Of a stretch of 64,000 nt of DNA, positions 20,585 through 28,838 are shown one piece after another (the first letter of the stretch is position 1; each line of letters opens with the position of its first letter). Under the pieces are notes generated by a model. The model was not told the origin of the DNA. It did not search any database and saw only the letters and a program-made list of their open reading frames with translations. Where the stretch lies: the NCBI RefSeq assembly GCF_019063845.1, contig NZ_CP077683.1:3960501-4024500 (forward strand), given 5' to 3'. Both the position numbers and the translations under genes were made by a program. The DNA is from Geomonas subterranea. Its GTDB lineage: Bacteria; Desulfobacterota; Desulfuromonadia; Geobacterales; Geobacteraceae.

Positions 20585-20613
20585 TTGATCCCGTCTCTAG
20601 CGATGTGCAGGGC

Positions 20614-20640
20614 CTGTAGGGGCGAATAACCATTCGCCCG
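20614..20640. repeat. Dispersed palindrome TAGGGGCGAAT-type, copy 1
   Basis: GGGCGAAT and ATTCGCCC form a short stem within CTGTAGGGGCGAATAACCAT. A near-identical second copy lies at 43870-43896 (CTGTAGGGGCGGATAATCAT). It is a dispersed intergenic repeat. Confidence 0.7.
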
Positions 20641-20673
20641 CCTTTTCCCCGCCTCGTCCGTCCGGCTCCCTTT

Positions 20674-21390
20674 CTATTCGCTGAACCCCAGGAAATCCAG
20701 AAGCCTCTCCCACGAAGCGTTCACCACCTGCCCCTCGGCGATACCAGCCTCAGCGGCTAATTGCAGCGCCTGATCAAAGACCCCGACCCCCTGGCAGATG
20801 TGCGCATCGCTCCCGATCATCACGCGTGCCCCGATCCTGGCGCAAAGACGCGCGATCTCGGCGCAGTTCTCGCTGCTCCCCTTGCGGCTAACCGCCGCCA
20901 GCGAGGAGTTGTTCAGTTCCAGCGCGGTGTCGGTGGCCAGCGCCCCCATGACGACTTCTTCATAGTGAAGCGGAAAGATGGGGTTCCCCGGATGGGAGAT
21001 GCATTTCACCAGCGGGTTTTCCATGACCGTCAACAGGGTCCTGGTGTTGCGGTCCCGGTCCTGCCCGCAGATGCCGCAATCCTCGTGGAAGCCTGCCATC
21101 ACGTAATCGAGGGTCTCCAGGACGTCCTGTTCGAGGTCGAGTCTCCCGGTATGGTCGAGTATGTTCGCCTCGATGCCGCGGAAGATCCTGACTCCGGCGA
21201 TGGAGGGGGGGACAAAGCGCATGGCGCAGAAGTGGTAGCGGTGCGGACCGCCGGGAAGTCCGGGCCCGTGGTCGGTGATGCCCAGCCCGCGCAGCCCTGC
21301 CTGGGCGGCGGCTTGAGCCAGTTCGTTGATGGTGGAATAAGCGTGCCCCGAGGCGAGGGTGTGAGTGTGCATGTCGGCTATGATTTTCAT
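20674..21390 (-). CDS. PHP-domain phosphatase (YcdX-like)
   Basis: A 238-residue PHP-superfamily hydrolase with a trinuclear metal site. Family motifs are MHTHTLASGHAYSTINE at the start, ITDHGPGL, GIEANILD, AGFHEDCG and MIGSDAHICQGVG near the end. YcdX-type proteins are phosphatases of uncertain substrate. The open frame reaches 21507, but ATG 21390 places the first HxH motif at the usual position. No partner gene is adjacent. Confidence 0.85.
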   Translation of the reverse strand: MKIIADMHTHTLASGHAYSTINELAQAAAQAGLRGLGITDHGPGLPGGPHRYHFCAMRFVPPSIAGVRIFRGIEANILDHTGRLDLEQDVLETLDYVMAGFHEDCGICGQDRDRNTRTLLTVMENPLVKCISHPGNPIFPLHYEEVVMGALATDTALELNNSSLAAVSRKGSSENCAEIARLCARIGARVMIGSDAHICQGVGVFDQALQLAAEAGIAEGQVVNASWERLLDFLGFSE

Positions 21391-21507
21391 GGCCTGGACT
21401 ATTTCATAGCGGAAAGTAAATGTCAAGGCAGCCCCGTCACCCCGCTCTCCCTTGTCCTCAGGGACGGGCTTTCCTGTACCCTCTCGCCCTCGTCGTCGCT
21501 CTCCCAT

Positions 21508-21621
21508 CCCCTCTCCCTCTGGGAGAGGGTGGCCGCAGGCCGGGTGAGGGAGATGCCACGCAGCTACGGTAGAGTGACAGCCTAGCCCTCACCCCTGCCC
21601 CTCTCCCAGGGGGAGAGGGGG
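21508..21621. repeat. CTCTCCC/GGGAGAGG repeat cluster
   Basis: Two palindromic copies: CCCTCTCCCTCTGGGAGAGG at about 21508-21530 with a GGCCGCAGGCCGGGTGAGGG tail, and CCCCTCTCCCAGGGGGAGAG near 21598-21618 preceded by AGCCCTCACCCCTG. The 380-bp gap between the PHP gene and atpE terminator otherwise shows no gene. The same family recurs at 43804 and 61374-61470. Confidence 0.7.
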
Positions 21622-21716
21622 GACGGGATGCTAACGGGGAAGTATCAATCTCTTTCTTCCTGCCCTCTATTGGTCTCCGCGACCTCTGTGGTCCTGCGTT
21701 TGGCTCCCTTCGCGCA

Positions 21717-21750
21717 TAAAAAAAGGGCGTACCTTGCGGCACGCCCTTTT
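21717..21750 (-). terminator. Rho-independent terminator of the Fo operon
   Basis: A 10-bp stem AAAAGGGCGT/ACGCCCTTTT 21 bp beyond the atpE stop; on the minus strand it is followed by a run of T (A run at 21718-21724). Confidence 0.88.
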
Positions 21751-21771
21751 CGCGTTTCTTGAAGAAACTAA

Positions 21772-22047
21772 TTACTTCGCAACAGCCTTGATAGCGCTCA
21801 TTGCAACTTCTTTGTACGGGTTAGCGAAGAGGATGATGAGGCAAACGACGAGGGCGTAGATTGCCAGGGACTCGATCATCGCCAGACCGATCATCATGGT
21901 GGTGAGGATTTTGCCGGAAGCGCCCGGGTTACGGGAAACGCCTTCAACAGCGCTCTTAACTGCGAGACCCTGGCCGATGCCGGTGCCGAGGGTGCCGAGA
22001 GCCATGCCGATGCCTGCTGCGAGTACACACATAGTAAAGAATTCCAT
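21772..22047 (-). CDS. atpE: ATP synthase Fo subunit c
   Basis: A 91-residue two-helix hairpin that forms the rotor ring. Helix 1 has GTGIGQG, the loop is SRNPGA, and helix 2 carries the ion-binding Glu59 in AMIESLAIYALV. Q26, E59, S60 and Y64 align with four Na+-ligand positions known from Ilyobacter tartaricus (Q32, E65, S66, Y70), while Thr67 is Leu here, so ion specificity is open. It is the last gene of the Fo operon, 128 bp after atpB with a hairpin between. Confidence 0.97.
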   Translation of the reverse strand: MEFFTMCVLAAGIGMALGTLGTGIGQGLAVKSAVEGVSRNPGASGKILTTMMIGLAMIESLAIYALVVCLIILFANPYKEVAMSAIKAVAK

Positions 22048-22100
22048 TTGTTTCTCCTTTGCTGCGTATTTTTCCTAAATAGTATAGGAATTAAAAGTCA

Positions 22101-22167
22101 GTTCTAAGTTCAGTGTTCTAAGCTGAGAGGCCCCGGATTCTAACGTAGAACCTGGAACCGCCTCTCA
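22101..22167 (-). other. Hairpin and direct repeat between atpB and atpE
   Basis: Nested inverted repeats: outer arms TGAGAGGC (22124-22131) and GCCTCTCA (22160-22167), inner arms TTCTA and TAGAA around ACG (22138-22150). An 8-bp direct repeat GTTCTAAG (22101 and 22115) lies on the atpE side. It has no T-tract. As mRNA it could affect the ratio of subunit c to subunit a (inference). Confidence 0.55.
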
Positions 22168-22175
22168 ACGGCCTC

Positions 22176-22865
22176 TTAGTGTGCGTGCTCCAGCGAGCCC
22201 TGGATGTAGATCATGGCCAGGAGCATGAACACGAAGGCCTGGATGAAGGAAACCAGCACGCCCATCAGCATCATCGGCAGCGGCACCAGGAAGGGAGCCA
22301 GGCCGAAGAAGATGATCAGGACCAGCTCGTGGCCGTTCATGTTACCGAAGAGACGCAGGGTCAGCGAGATGACGCGGCTCAGGTGGCCGATCACTTCGAT
22401 GAAGAACATCATCGGGGCCAGCCAGGCGATGGGACCCAGGAAGTGCTTGATGTAACCGGCGCCATGCTCCTTCACGCCCACGATGTGGGTGGTGATGAAG
22501 ACGACGACAGCGCAGGCCGCGGTGGTGTTGATGTTCGCGGTCGGCGGGAAGAAGCCCGGGATCAGGCCGATCAGGTTGGACACCAGGATGAACAGCGCCA
22601 GGGTCGCGACCAGCGGGAAGAACGGACGGCCGTGCTCGCCCATGGTCTCCACCAGCATGTTCTCGATGCCCCCCACGATGACTTCCATGAAGTTCTGCGC
22701 GCCGGAAGGAACCGCCTGCAGCCTCTTGGTGGCCACGATGGAGAAGAGCACCAGGCCGATCATGATGAGCCAGGTGTAAACGACGGCGTCAGCGCTGGCC
22801 TCGGAAAAACCGAGGGGGTGCAGCAACTCACGGAAAAACTGAAGGAATAAAAAGGGATGAACCAT
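22176..22865 (-). CDS. atpB: ATP synthase Fo subunit a
   Basis: A 229-residue polytopic membrane stator that provides the ion half-channels. The essential helix with conserved Arg is visible in [17 protein letters not shown], and the C-terminal helix includes [20 protein letters not shown]. Length and motifs are normal. It is preceded closely by atpI (5-bp gap) and followed by atpE. Confidence 0.96.
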   Translation of the reverse strand: MVHPFLFLQFFRELLHPLGFSEASADAVVYTWLIMIGLVLFSIVATKRLQAVPSGAQNFMEVIVGGIENMLVETMGEHGRPFFPLVATLALFILVSNLIGLIPGFFPPTANINTTAACAVVVFITTHIVGVKEHGAGYIKHFLGPIAWLAPMMFFIEVIGHLSRVISLTLRLFGNMNGHELVLIIFFGLAPFLVPLPMMLMGVLVSFIQAFVFMLLAMIYIQGSLEHAH

Positions 22866-22870
22866 TGCAG

Positions 22871-23257
22871 CTAGCCTCCTTTACGGGTCGACAGATATAT
22901 CGAAAAAGCGATTATGTTCAGAACAAGGACCGAGAGTCCGATCACCAGGCCGAAGATGTCGGCCTTCAGGACTACGATCAAAAGGTACAAAAAGGCCGCC
23001 ATGATGGCCAGCCGTAACACGTAGCGCATGATCGCGAAGCGCGATGCGTTGCGCGGCTGCAGCCTGAGTGCCGCTTCCAGCCCGGCCCGGATCCAGAAGA
23101 AGTTGGCCAGGGCCAGCAAGCCCCCCACGAACAGCGAAGCGCCGAACCTCGGGGAGAACAGCAGCGCGCCCGCCGCGCCGAGTACGGCGCTCAGCAGCAG
23201 GCTCCCCCGGACCAGCCAGGAGAAGATGTTACTCTCGTTTATCCTTGTCTCCGCCAT
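22871..23257 (-). CDS. atpI: ATP synthase subunit I family protein
   Basis: A 128-residue protein with four hydrophobic segments ([55 protein letters not shown] and the last before a short basic tail). Position immediately upstream of atpB and the four-helix plan match AtpI, which helps assemble the c-ring and may take part in divalent cation transport. It overlaps the upstream atpZ by 29 bp, so translation is coupled. Confidence 0.85.
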   Translation of the reverse strand: MAETRINESNIFSWLVRGSLLLSAVLGAAGALLFSPRFGASLFVGGLLALANFFWIRAGLEAALRLQPRNASRFAIMRYVLRLAIMAAFLYLLIVVLKADIFGLVIGLSVLVLNIIAFSIYLSTRKGG

Positions 23258-23471
23258 CGCGCAGTTCTTTGCCCGCTAATATGAAGATATTGCGGAAGCC
23301 TGCCGCAATGCCGAAGAAGAGGAAAATGAAGAAAAACCACGGGTCTGTCCCGAGCCAGTGGTCCAGTTTCAACCCGACGAACACGCCGATGGCAATCGCC
23401 ACCGCGAAGGAGATCCCCATGGTGGAGATCATGCCCAGTGTCCTGAGCAGGTTCTTTTTTTCCTCATCCAT
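23229..23471 (-). CDS. atpZ: AtpZ-like small membrane protein of the ATP synthase operon
   Basis: An 80-residue protein with two membrane helices (STMGISFAVAIAIGVFVGLK and WFFFIFLFFGIAAGFRNIF), matching the AtpZ family found before atpI. ATG 23471 (MDEEKKNLLR) is chosen; the longer frame to 23567 has no support. AtpZ/AtpI pairs are implicated in c-ring assembly and Mg2+/Ca2+ transport. It is the first gene of the Fo operon. Confidence 0.82.
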   Translation of the reverse strand: MDEEKKNLLRTLGMISTMGISFAVAIAIGVFVGLKLDHWLGTDPWFFFIFLFFGIAAGFRNIFILAGKELRDGGDKDKRE

Positions 23472-23830
23472 GACTGTGTGTCCTCTTTCCCGTATACAAA
23501 TCACGGGTAGAAAACCAAGGCTAAATAGCACGTCCCCGGGGCTAATGTCAATTAATTTCCAAGACACGCCTCAACAAAAATAACGATTTATCGCGGATTC
23601 CGTCCGCCAACTGGGCATTGCCTTGCCCGCCTCAGTCATTGTAACAGCATGCTGGTGGCGCTGCCAACTAGTCCCGACCCCAGTTTGACAAGGCGGAGCC
23701 GGTTTACTTTTCTGTCAGTCCATGCAGAAGTTCGTTGATTCCTCAATCTGCGTTAAGTAGAATGTGCCAACTTTGCTGTTCCAGCGGACACACTTTTGAA
23801 CCAGGATCGTAGGCCTCAAGGAGGTAACCG

Positions 23831-24880
23831 ATGTCGGTGAAACTTGGCGAGATGTTGCTTAAAGTCGGGGCGCTTACCAAAGCTCAACTGGACCAGGTGC
23901 TGCACGCCCAGGCCATCTACGGCGGAAGGCTCGGCACCAACCTGGTCGAGATGGGGCTGGTCGCGGAGGAGGAGCTGGCCCATGTGCTGAGCGAGCAGGT
24001 AGGGGCCCCCTGCGTGGAACCGGCGGAGTTGAGCACCATCCCCGACCAGGTGCTGCGCCTGGTTCCGTTCGAGTTGGTACAGCGCTACCGGGTGGTACCG
24101 CTCGCCATCGAGGGAAAGCGGCTCACCCTTGCCATGGTGAACCCTCATGACTTCAAGGCGCTGGAGGAGATCGGCTTCGTCACCGGGCTGGTGATCAAGC
24201 CCAGGATCTGCCCGGAGCTCAGGCTCAACGTGGCCCTGGAAAGGTTCTACCGCATCACCCGCCCCACCCGCTTCATTAAGGTCGAAGGGGGATTGAGGAC
24301 ACGTTTTGAAGCGGAGGGGGACGAGGCCGGATTCGCAAACCCGCTGGAAAACCGGGAGCTTGTGCCGGTTGGAGAGCCGGTATTCGCGGACCGGATCACC
24401 GTCAAGGACCTGGCGGGCACCATGTCGGCAGCCGTCAGCGAGAAGGAAGTGGTGCAGGCTCTTGTCGGCTACATCGGCGGTGAGTTCGACCGGGGCGGGT
24501 TCCTGCGTCTCAAGTCCGGAACGGCGGTCGGGGTACAGGCTGTTGCCGATGGCGTTCCGGTGGAGGGTTTCTCAGGCTTCGAGGTGGAAATCGGGAAAAT
24601 GGCCCATCTGCAGCGCATGGTCCAGGAAAAGGGGCTGGTGCTCTGCGAGTTCGCGACCGGCGACGCCGAGGGGAGCCTCGTTCGCGCCATGGGTGGGAAG
24701 CTTCCCGCTCCGGCCCTGCTCCTCCCCGTCTCCCTGGGGGAGCATGTCGTCGGAGTTATTTGTGCAAGCGACAGCAAGGGAAGGCTCGGCGGCAGCGCTT
24801 TCGAGTTGCAGCGGGTGGGGGTGATGGCCGAACTCAGCCTGGAGATGCTCTCGCTGCGCAGGAAGATACAGAGCGCGTAA
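23831..24880 (+). CDS. MshEN-type N-terminal domain protein with GAF-like C-terminus
   Basis: A 349-residue soluble protein. Residues 1-~145 form a GspE/PilB/MshE N-terminal module (GEMLLKVGALTKAQLDQVL; GGRLGTNLVEMGLVAEEELA; FKALEEIGFVTGL), and the last ~130 residues look like a GAF-type fold (LRLKSGTAVGVQAV ... LLPVSLGEHVVGVICASDS). No Walker motifs or ATPase domain follow, so it is not a secretion ATPase. MshEN modules can bind c-di-GMP, making a stand-alone receptor plausible. A close paralogue lies 390 bp downstream. An AGGAGG ribosome site supports the start. Confidence 0.75.
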   Translation: MSVKLGEMLLKVGALTKAQLDQVLHAQAIYGGRLGTNLVEMGLVAEEELAHVLSEQVGAPCVEPAELSTIPDQVLRLVPFELVQRYRVVPLAIEGKRLTLAMVNPHDFKALEEIGFVTGLVIKPRICPELRLNVALERFYRITRPTRFIKVEGGLRTRFEAEGDEAGFANPLENRELVPVGEPVFADRITVKDLAGTMSAAVSEKEVVQALVGYIGGEFDRGGFLRLKSGTAVGVQAVADGVPVEGFSGFEVEIGKMAHLQRMVQEKGLVLCEFATGDAEGSLVRAMGGKLPAPALLLPVSLGEHVVGVICASDSKGRLGGSAFELQRVGVMAELSLEMLSLRRKIQSA

Positions 24881-24933
24881 CCTTCATCCTCCCATCCCGG
24901 GCGCGGCCCGGGAGGAGATAGTGCTACATGTAG

Positions 24934-24964
24934 GGCGTCACCGGACTCGGTGGCGCCTTTTTTG
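24934..24964 (+). terminator. Rho-independent terminator after the first MshEN gene
   Basis: Ten-bp stem GGCGTCACCG/CGGTGGCGCC (one G-T pair), 4-base loop, then TTTTTTG. A second GC-rich palindrome TCCCGGGCGCGGCCCGGGA lies just before it (about 24895-24913). Confidence 0.85.
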
Positions 24965-25026
24965 TTCACACGGAATTCCAGGGGAGCACAGATTTAAGCT
25001 TCGCCACCAGCGCCGTCCATGACCGC

Positions 25027-25124
25027 GTTCCCCTTTGCGAAGGGGTCAGGAGTGTGTTGCCTCAACGGGTGAGACCACGCTATTACATTCCCCCCTTTTG
25101 CAAAGGGGGGACAGGGGGGATTTT
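25027..25124. repeat. CCCCCTTTGCAAAGGGGG repeat, copy 1 and diverged copy
   Basis: A palindrome CCCCCCTTTTGCAAAGGGGG followed by GACAGGGGGGATTTT at 25089-25124, with a diverged shorter copy (TTCCCCTTTGCGAAGGGGTC) at about 25029. The family recurs at 43985-44020 and 48148-48181. This fills the 390-bp gap between the two paralogous genes, apart from the terminator. Confidence 0.75.
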
Positions 25125-25271
25125 GCCGTGCGTGCATCTTCCGCCATCTCTGCATTGCAGCTTGAGGCCGGCCCGGTAGAATGATTGGCGTTGTCTAATC
25201 ATTCATTCGGAAACGTCATCCTGCTGTCCCCTGTGGCGCGCGGTAATTCCGGCGCCGGGAGGAGGTGCAAC

Positions 25272-26309
25272 ATGGCGGCACGGCTCGGCGAGATGTTGAT
25301 GAAGATAGGCGCGTTGGACGCGTTCCAACTGGAACAGGTGCTGAACGCCCAGGCCATCTACGGTGGCAGGCTTGGTACCAACTTGGTGGAGATGGGGCTG
25401 GTGGAGGAGGACCAACTGGCGCGGGTCTTGAGCGAGCAGCTCGGCGTTCCGTGCGTGGATCACGACCTGCTGGCTGAGGTCCCGCAAAGCCTGCTGGAAC
25501 TGCTGCCGCTGGAACTCGCGGAGCGTTACCGTGCGCTGCCGGTTTCGCTGGACGGCAAACGCTTGATGGTCGCCATGGCGGACCCGTCGGATTTCAAGGC
25601 CATCGACGAGATCGGGTTTATCACGGGGCTGGTGATCATCCCGCGCGTCTGCTCCGAGCTGCGCTTGAGCATCGCCCTCGAGCGCTACTACGGGATCAAG
25701 CGCCCGGTACGCTACATTCCCGTCCAGGGGGGCATCAGGTCCAGGTTCGCCCCTCCGGACCAGCACGCAGCGGTGCTGGAAAGCGAGTGGACAGGGGGCA
25801 ACGGCGAGGCTGGCCCGCCGGAGCGCGTCTCTCTACCCGAGTTGGCGGACCGGCTGGCTCAAGCCTCGGTGGAACAGGAAGCGGTCCAGGCGCTCCTTGC
25901 CTATGTCGCCGGGGAGTTCGATAGGGGGGCGCTGGTCAAGTTGAAAAACGGAAGCCTGTTCGGGGTCCAGGCGGTGGCCTCCGGCGAGCCTGTGCCGGGG
26001 TTCAGCGGCTACGCCCGGCCCCTGGAGGAGGCGCCCCACTTGCAGCGCGTGGTGCAGGAGCGGGACATGTTCCTGGGAGAAGTCTGCGCCGGGGCCGAGG
26101 GGGCGCTGCTGCAGGCCATGGGGGGGGAGCTGCCGGCGCCTGCGCTCCTCGTGCCGTTGAAGCTCGGGGGGCAGGTCGCAGCGGTGATCTGTGCGCACGA
26201 CAGCCACGGACGCCTCGGGGGAGGCGCCTTCGAACTGCAGCGCGTAGCGGTGATGGCGGAACTGAGCCTGGAGATGATCGCCCTGCGCAGGCGGCTCGTC
26301 TCGGTCTAG
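25272..26309 (+). CDS. MshEN-type protein with GAF-like C-terminus (paralogue)
   Basis: A 345-residue paralogue of the protein at 23831, alike along the whole length: GEMLMKIGALDAFQLEQVLN, AQAIYGGRLGTNLVEMGLV, IDEIGFITGLVIIPRV and the end FELQRVAVMAELSLEMIALR. It also lacks an ATPase domain. The most variable part is the linker around residues 165-200. ATG 25272 has a strong GGAGGAGGTG site; the upstream frame from 25185 is not favoured. The tandem pair implies a duplication followed by divergence. Confidence 0.75.
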   Translation: MAARLGEMLMKIGALDAFQLEQVLNAQAIYGGRLGTNLVEMGLVEEDQLARVLSEQLGVPCVDHDLLAEVPQSLLELLPLELAERYRALPVSLDGKRLMVAMADPSDFKAIDEIGFITGLVIIPRVCSELRLSIALERYYGIKRPVRYIPVQGGIRSRFAPPDQHAAVLESEWTGGNGEAGPPERVSLPELADRLAQASVEQEAVQALLAYVAGEFDRGALVKLKNGSLFGVQAVASGEPVPGFSGYARPLEEAPHLQRVVQERDMFLGEVCAGAEGALLQAMGGELPAPALLVPLKLGGQVAAVICAHDSHGRLGGGAFELQRVAVMAELSLEMIALRRRLVSV

Positions 26310-26371
26310 GCTCCCGCCAGTTCAGGATCACCCCCTGTGCCTGCTCTCCCCCTCCCTTGACTGGAGGGCAG

Positions 26372-26625
26372 CCGCAAAGACGCAAAAGATTATGGGCAAC
26401 TCAATTGTGTTTCGTTTCTCTTTGCGTCTTTGCGCCATTGCGTTCAAATCCCGTCTTTTCGCCATTAGCCTTTGGGTTGAAACCTGAAGGCTTTATTAAC
26501 GCAAAGCCGCAAAGGCGCAAAGATTATGGGGCAACCGATTGTGTTTCGTTTCTCTTAGCGTCTTTGCGTCATTGCGTTAAAAATCCAGCCTTTCTGCCTC
26601 TGCCTTAGGGTTGAAACTTGAAGGC
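26372..26625. repeat. Tandem ~135-bp repeat built on CGCAAAG palindromes
   Basis: Two imperfect direct copies start at 26372 and 26507. Each holds CCGCAAAGACGCAAAAGATT-like sequence, GTGTTTCGTTTCTC, the inverse word TTGCGTCTTTGCG and a closing GGGTTGAAACCTGAAGGC. It fills most of the 480-bp gap between the MshEN paralogue and the hemL terminator. Solo CGCAAAG words recur at 47213-47235 and 48840-48870. Confidence 0.75.
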
Positions 26626-26731
26626 AGGGAGGGGAAGTTGCCATTAGCACCAATGTCCGCATCTACCCCCACCCACTAGTCCCCTCCCGCAAGGACTTTG
26701 GCTAACCGACAACGCGCTGGGATCAACCATG

Positions 26732-26768
26732 AAAAAAGGCGCCCGCGATAAACGCGGGCGCCTTTTTT
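26732..26768 (-). terminator. Bidirectional terminator after hemL
   Basis: A 16-bp perfect stem (AAAAAAGGCGCCCGCG with CGCGGGCGCCTTTTTT) and 5-base loop, 26 bp beyond the hemL stop; T-runs occur on both strands. Confidence 0.92.
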
Positions 26769-26793
26769 GTTTGTGTGCAGCGGGAAGCCAGGC

Positions 26794-28077
26794 CTAGAGG
26801 GCCTTGAAGCATTTGGCCGCGGCGGCGATGGTCTTCTCCAGGTCCTTCTCGGTGTGCGACGCCCCCACGAAGGCGGTCTCGAACTGCGAGCAGGCGAGGT
26901 AGATCCCTTCCTCGAGCATGCCGCGGAAGTAGGTGGCGAACGCCTTGGTGTCGCACTTGGCGGCGCTGTCCCAGTTGTACACCGGCTCCTTGGAGAAGAA
27001 GCCGCAGAACATGGAGCCGACGCGGGTGGAGTAGAGCGGGAAACCGGCGTCCTTGGCGGCCTTGGCGATACCCTCGGCCACGAACTTGCTCTTCTCCTCC
27101 AGTTTCTCGTAGAAGCCCGGCTCCTGCAGAAGCTTCAGGGTCTCGATGCCGGCGGTCATGGCCAGCGGGTTGCCGGAGAGGGTTCCCGCCTGGTAGACGC
27201 CGCCCGCGGGGGAGAGCTGGGACATGATTTCCTTCTTGCCGCCGAAGGCGCCCACCGGCAGGCCGCCGCCGATGATCTTGCCCAGGGTGGTGAGGTCCGG
27301 GGTGATGCCGAAACGCTCCTGGGCCCCGCCGTAGGCGACCCTGAAGCCGGACATGACCTCGTCGAAGATCAGAACGATCCCTTCCTCGGTGCAGATCTCC
27401 CTCAGCCCCTCGAGGAAACCTTCCTGCGGCGGAACGGTACCCATGTTGCCCGCCACCGGCTCGACGATGACGCAGGCGATGGTCCCCTTGTTGGCTGCCA
27501 CCAGCGCGCGCACGGAGTCGAGGTCGTTGTAGGTAGCGGTCAGGGTGTGCTTGGCGAGGTCGGCCGGAACGCCCGGGGAGTCGGGCACGCCGAAGGTGGC
27601 GAGACCGGAGCCCGCCTTCACCAGCAGGGAATCGGAGTGGCCGTGGTAGCAGCCGGAGAACTTGAGGATGTTGTCACGGCCGGTGTAGCCGCGGGAGAGC
27701 CTGATCGCGCTCATGGTCGCCTCGGTCCCGGAGCTCACCATGCGCACCATCTCGATGGAGGGAACCGCCTTGATCACCATCTCGGCCAGGGTGATCTCAA
27801 GCTCGGTCGGAGCGCCGAAGGAAGCGCCGCTCTCGGCGGCCTTCTTGATCGCCTCGACCACCTTCGGGTGGCAGTGCCCGACGATCATCGGCCCCCAGGA
27901 ACCCACGTAGTCGATGTAGCCGTTGCCGTCCTCGTCGAAAATCATGGGGCCGGCAGCGCTCTTTATGAACAGCGGATCGGAGCCTACCGAGCGGAAGGCA
28001 CGCACGGGGGAGTTGACCCCGCCGGGGATGGATTTGAGCGCCTGCTGAAAGAGTTGCGAGGAACGGCTGTTTTGCAT
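26794..28077 (-). CDS. hemL: Glutamate-1-semialdehyde 2,1-aminomutase
   Basis: A 427-residue PLP enzyme of the C5 pathway that converts glutamate-1-semialdehyde to 5-aminolevulinate for heme. Diagnostic segments are [55 protein letters not shown], the PLP Asp in [10 protein letters not shown], and the Schiff-base Lys in [18 protein letters not shown]. Full length. It is divergent from nuoA across a 404-bp region. Heme supply fits the cytochrome-rich metabolism of Geobacter-type organisms. Confidence 0.97.
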   Translation of the reverse strand: MQNSRSSQLFQQALKSIPGGVNSPVRAFRSVGSDPLFIKSAAGPMIFDEDGNGYIDYVGSWGPMIVGHCHPKVVEAIKKAAESGASFGAPTELEITLAEMVIKAVPSIEMVRMVSSGTEATMSAIRLSRGYTGRDNILKFSGCYHGHSDSLLVKAGSGLATFGVPDSPGVPADLAKHTLTATYNDLDSVRALVAANKGTIACVIVEPVAGNMGTVPPQEGFLEGLREICTEEGIVLIFDEVMSGFRVAYGGAQERFGITPDLTTLGKIIGGGLPVGAFGGKKEIMSQLSPAGGVYQAGTLSGNPLAMTAGIETLKLLQEPGFYEKLEEKSKFVAEGIAKAAKDAGFPLYSTRVGSMFCGFFSKEPVYNWDSAAKCDTKAFATYFRGMLEEGIYLACSQFETAFVGASHTEKDLEKTIAAAAKCFKAL

Positions 28078-28171
28078 GACTGGGTTCTCCTAACTGGCTG
28101 GAAATTATTAACTATCGGGGTCTCTGGTAGCATAGCGGCGGATATTCTGTCAAGAATTAAAAAGTTTTCTC

Positions 28172-28420
28172 GTATACGGCCGGAGGGGGGCACGGAGGCT
28201 CAAGCGGGGGGAAGGCCTAAGGGTGTAATACAATTTGAGAAAAAGTATACGTGGTTCTGTAAACGGTTCGAGGATAATTGGATAATTTCTGCTTGACAAA
28301 GATGGTGAAATGAAATAATTTTCGGTCGCAATGTTGTATACAGTATACTTTTTCGAAGGCGCAGCGCTTGCTAACTGTCGGAAGCAGCGGGGCTTGTTGG
28401 TCGAGAAGCGTGCAGTATAC
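28172..28420. promoter_or_regulatory. Cluster of five GTATAC palindromes upstream of nuoA
   Basis: GTATAC occurs at 28172, 28245, 28336, 28343 and 28415 in the hemL-nuoA gap. The middle pair forms GTATACAGTATAC, a near-palindrome with 7-bp period, placed 15-27 bp after the predicted -10. Such a site is expected about once per 7 kb at this G+C. It is probably an operator set for nuo (and perhaps hemL). HgtR is a known repressor of nuo in Geobacter, but whether this is its site is not known to me. Confidence 0.6.
28293..28321 (+). promoter_or_regulatory. Probable sigma-70 promoter of the nuo operon
   Basis: TTGACA at 28293-28298 with TAATTT at 28316-28321 (17-bp spacer), within an A+T-rich stretch ~160 bp before nuoA and just upstream of the double GTATAC site. 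Confidence 0.5.
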
Positions 28421-28481
28421 GGCATTTCCGCGCGTTTTGAAAGAAATTAACAACAAACCTGGTGGTACGGGAGGATAAGGG

Positions 28482-28838
28482 ATGCTTGGTGCATATCTGC
28501 CAATCTTGGTGCTGGTCGTCATAGCGTGCTTGTTCGGTCTGGGCTCGGTGATCTTTTCATCGCTCATCGGCCAGAAGAAGCCGTCTCAGGTAAAGCTTGC
28601 ACCTTACGAGTGCGGTTGCGAGCCGGTCGGCAGCGCACGCGAGCGCTTCTCGATCAAGTTCTACCTGATCGCGATGCTCTTCATCCTGTTCGATATCGAG
28701 GCCGTCTTCATGTACCCCTGGGCCGTCCTCTTCAAGCGCCTGGGCATGTTCGGCCTGGTCGAGATGGGTCTGTTCATCGTCATACTCTTCGTAGGCTACA
28801 TCTACGTTTGGAAAAAAGGAGCACTGGAATGGGAGTAA
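28482..28838 (+). CDS. nuoA: NADH dehydrogenase subunit A
   Basis: A 118-residue three-helix membrane subunit of complex I. Family marks are [20 protein letters not shown] and [17 protein letters not shown]. Ribosome site GGGAGGATAAGGG precedes ATG 28482. It is the first gene of a 14-gene nuo operon, and its stop overlaps nuoB by 10 bp. Confidence 0.96.
   Translation: MLGAYLPILVLVVIACLFGLGSVIFSSLIGQKKPSQVKLAPYECGCEPVGSARERFSIKFYLIAMLFILFDIEAVFMYPWAVLFKRLGMFGLVEMGLFIVILFVGYIYVWKKGALEWE

Noticed and set aside
24895-24913. Second terminator before the one at 24934
   Set aside because: A GC-rich palindrome but without T-tract, so recorded only within the terminator entry.
26372-26625. CRISPR or IS element
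   Set aside because: Only two 135-bp units, no transposase frame and no terminal duplication seen.
26767-28296. Long plus-strand frame opposite hemL
   Set aside because: It is antisense to a clear hemL gene; its length follows from high G+C codon bias.
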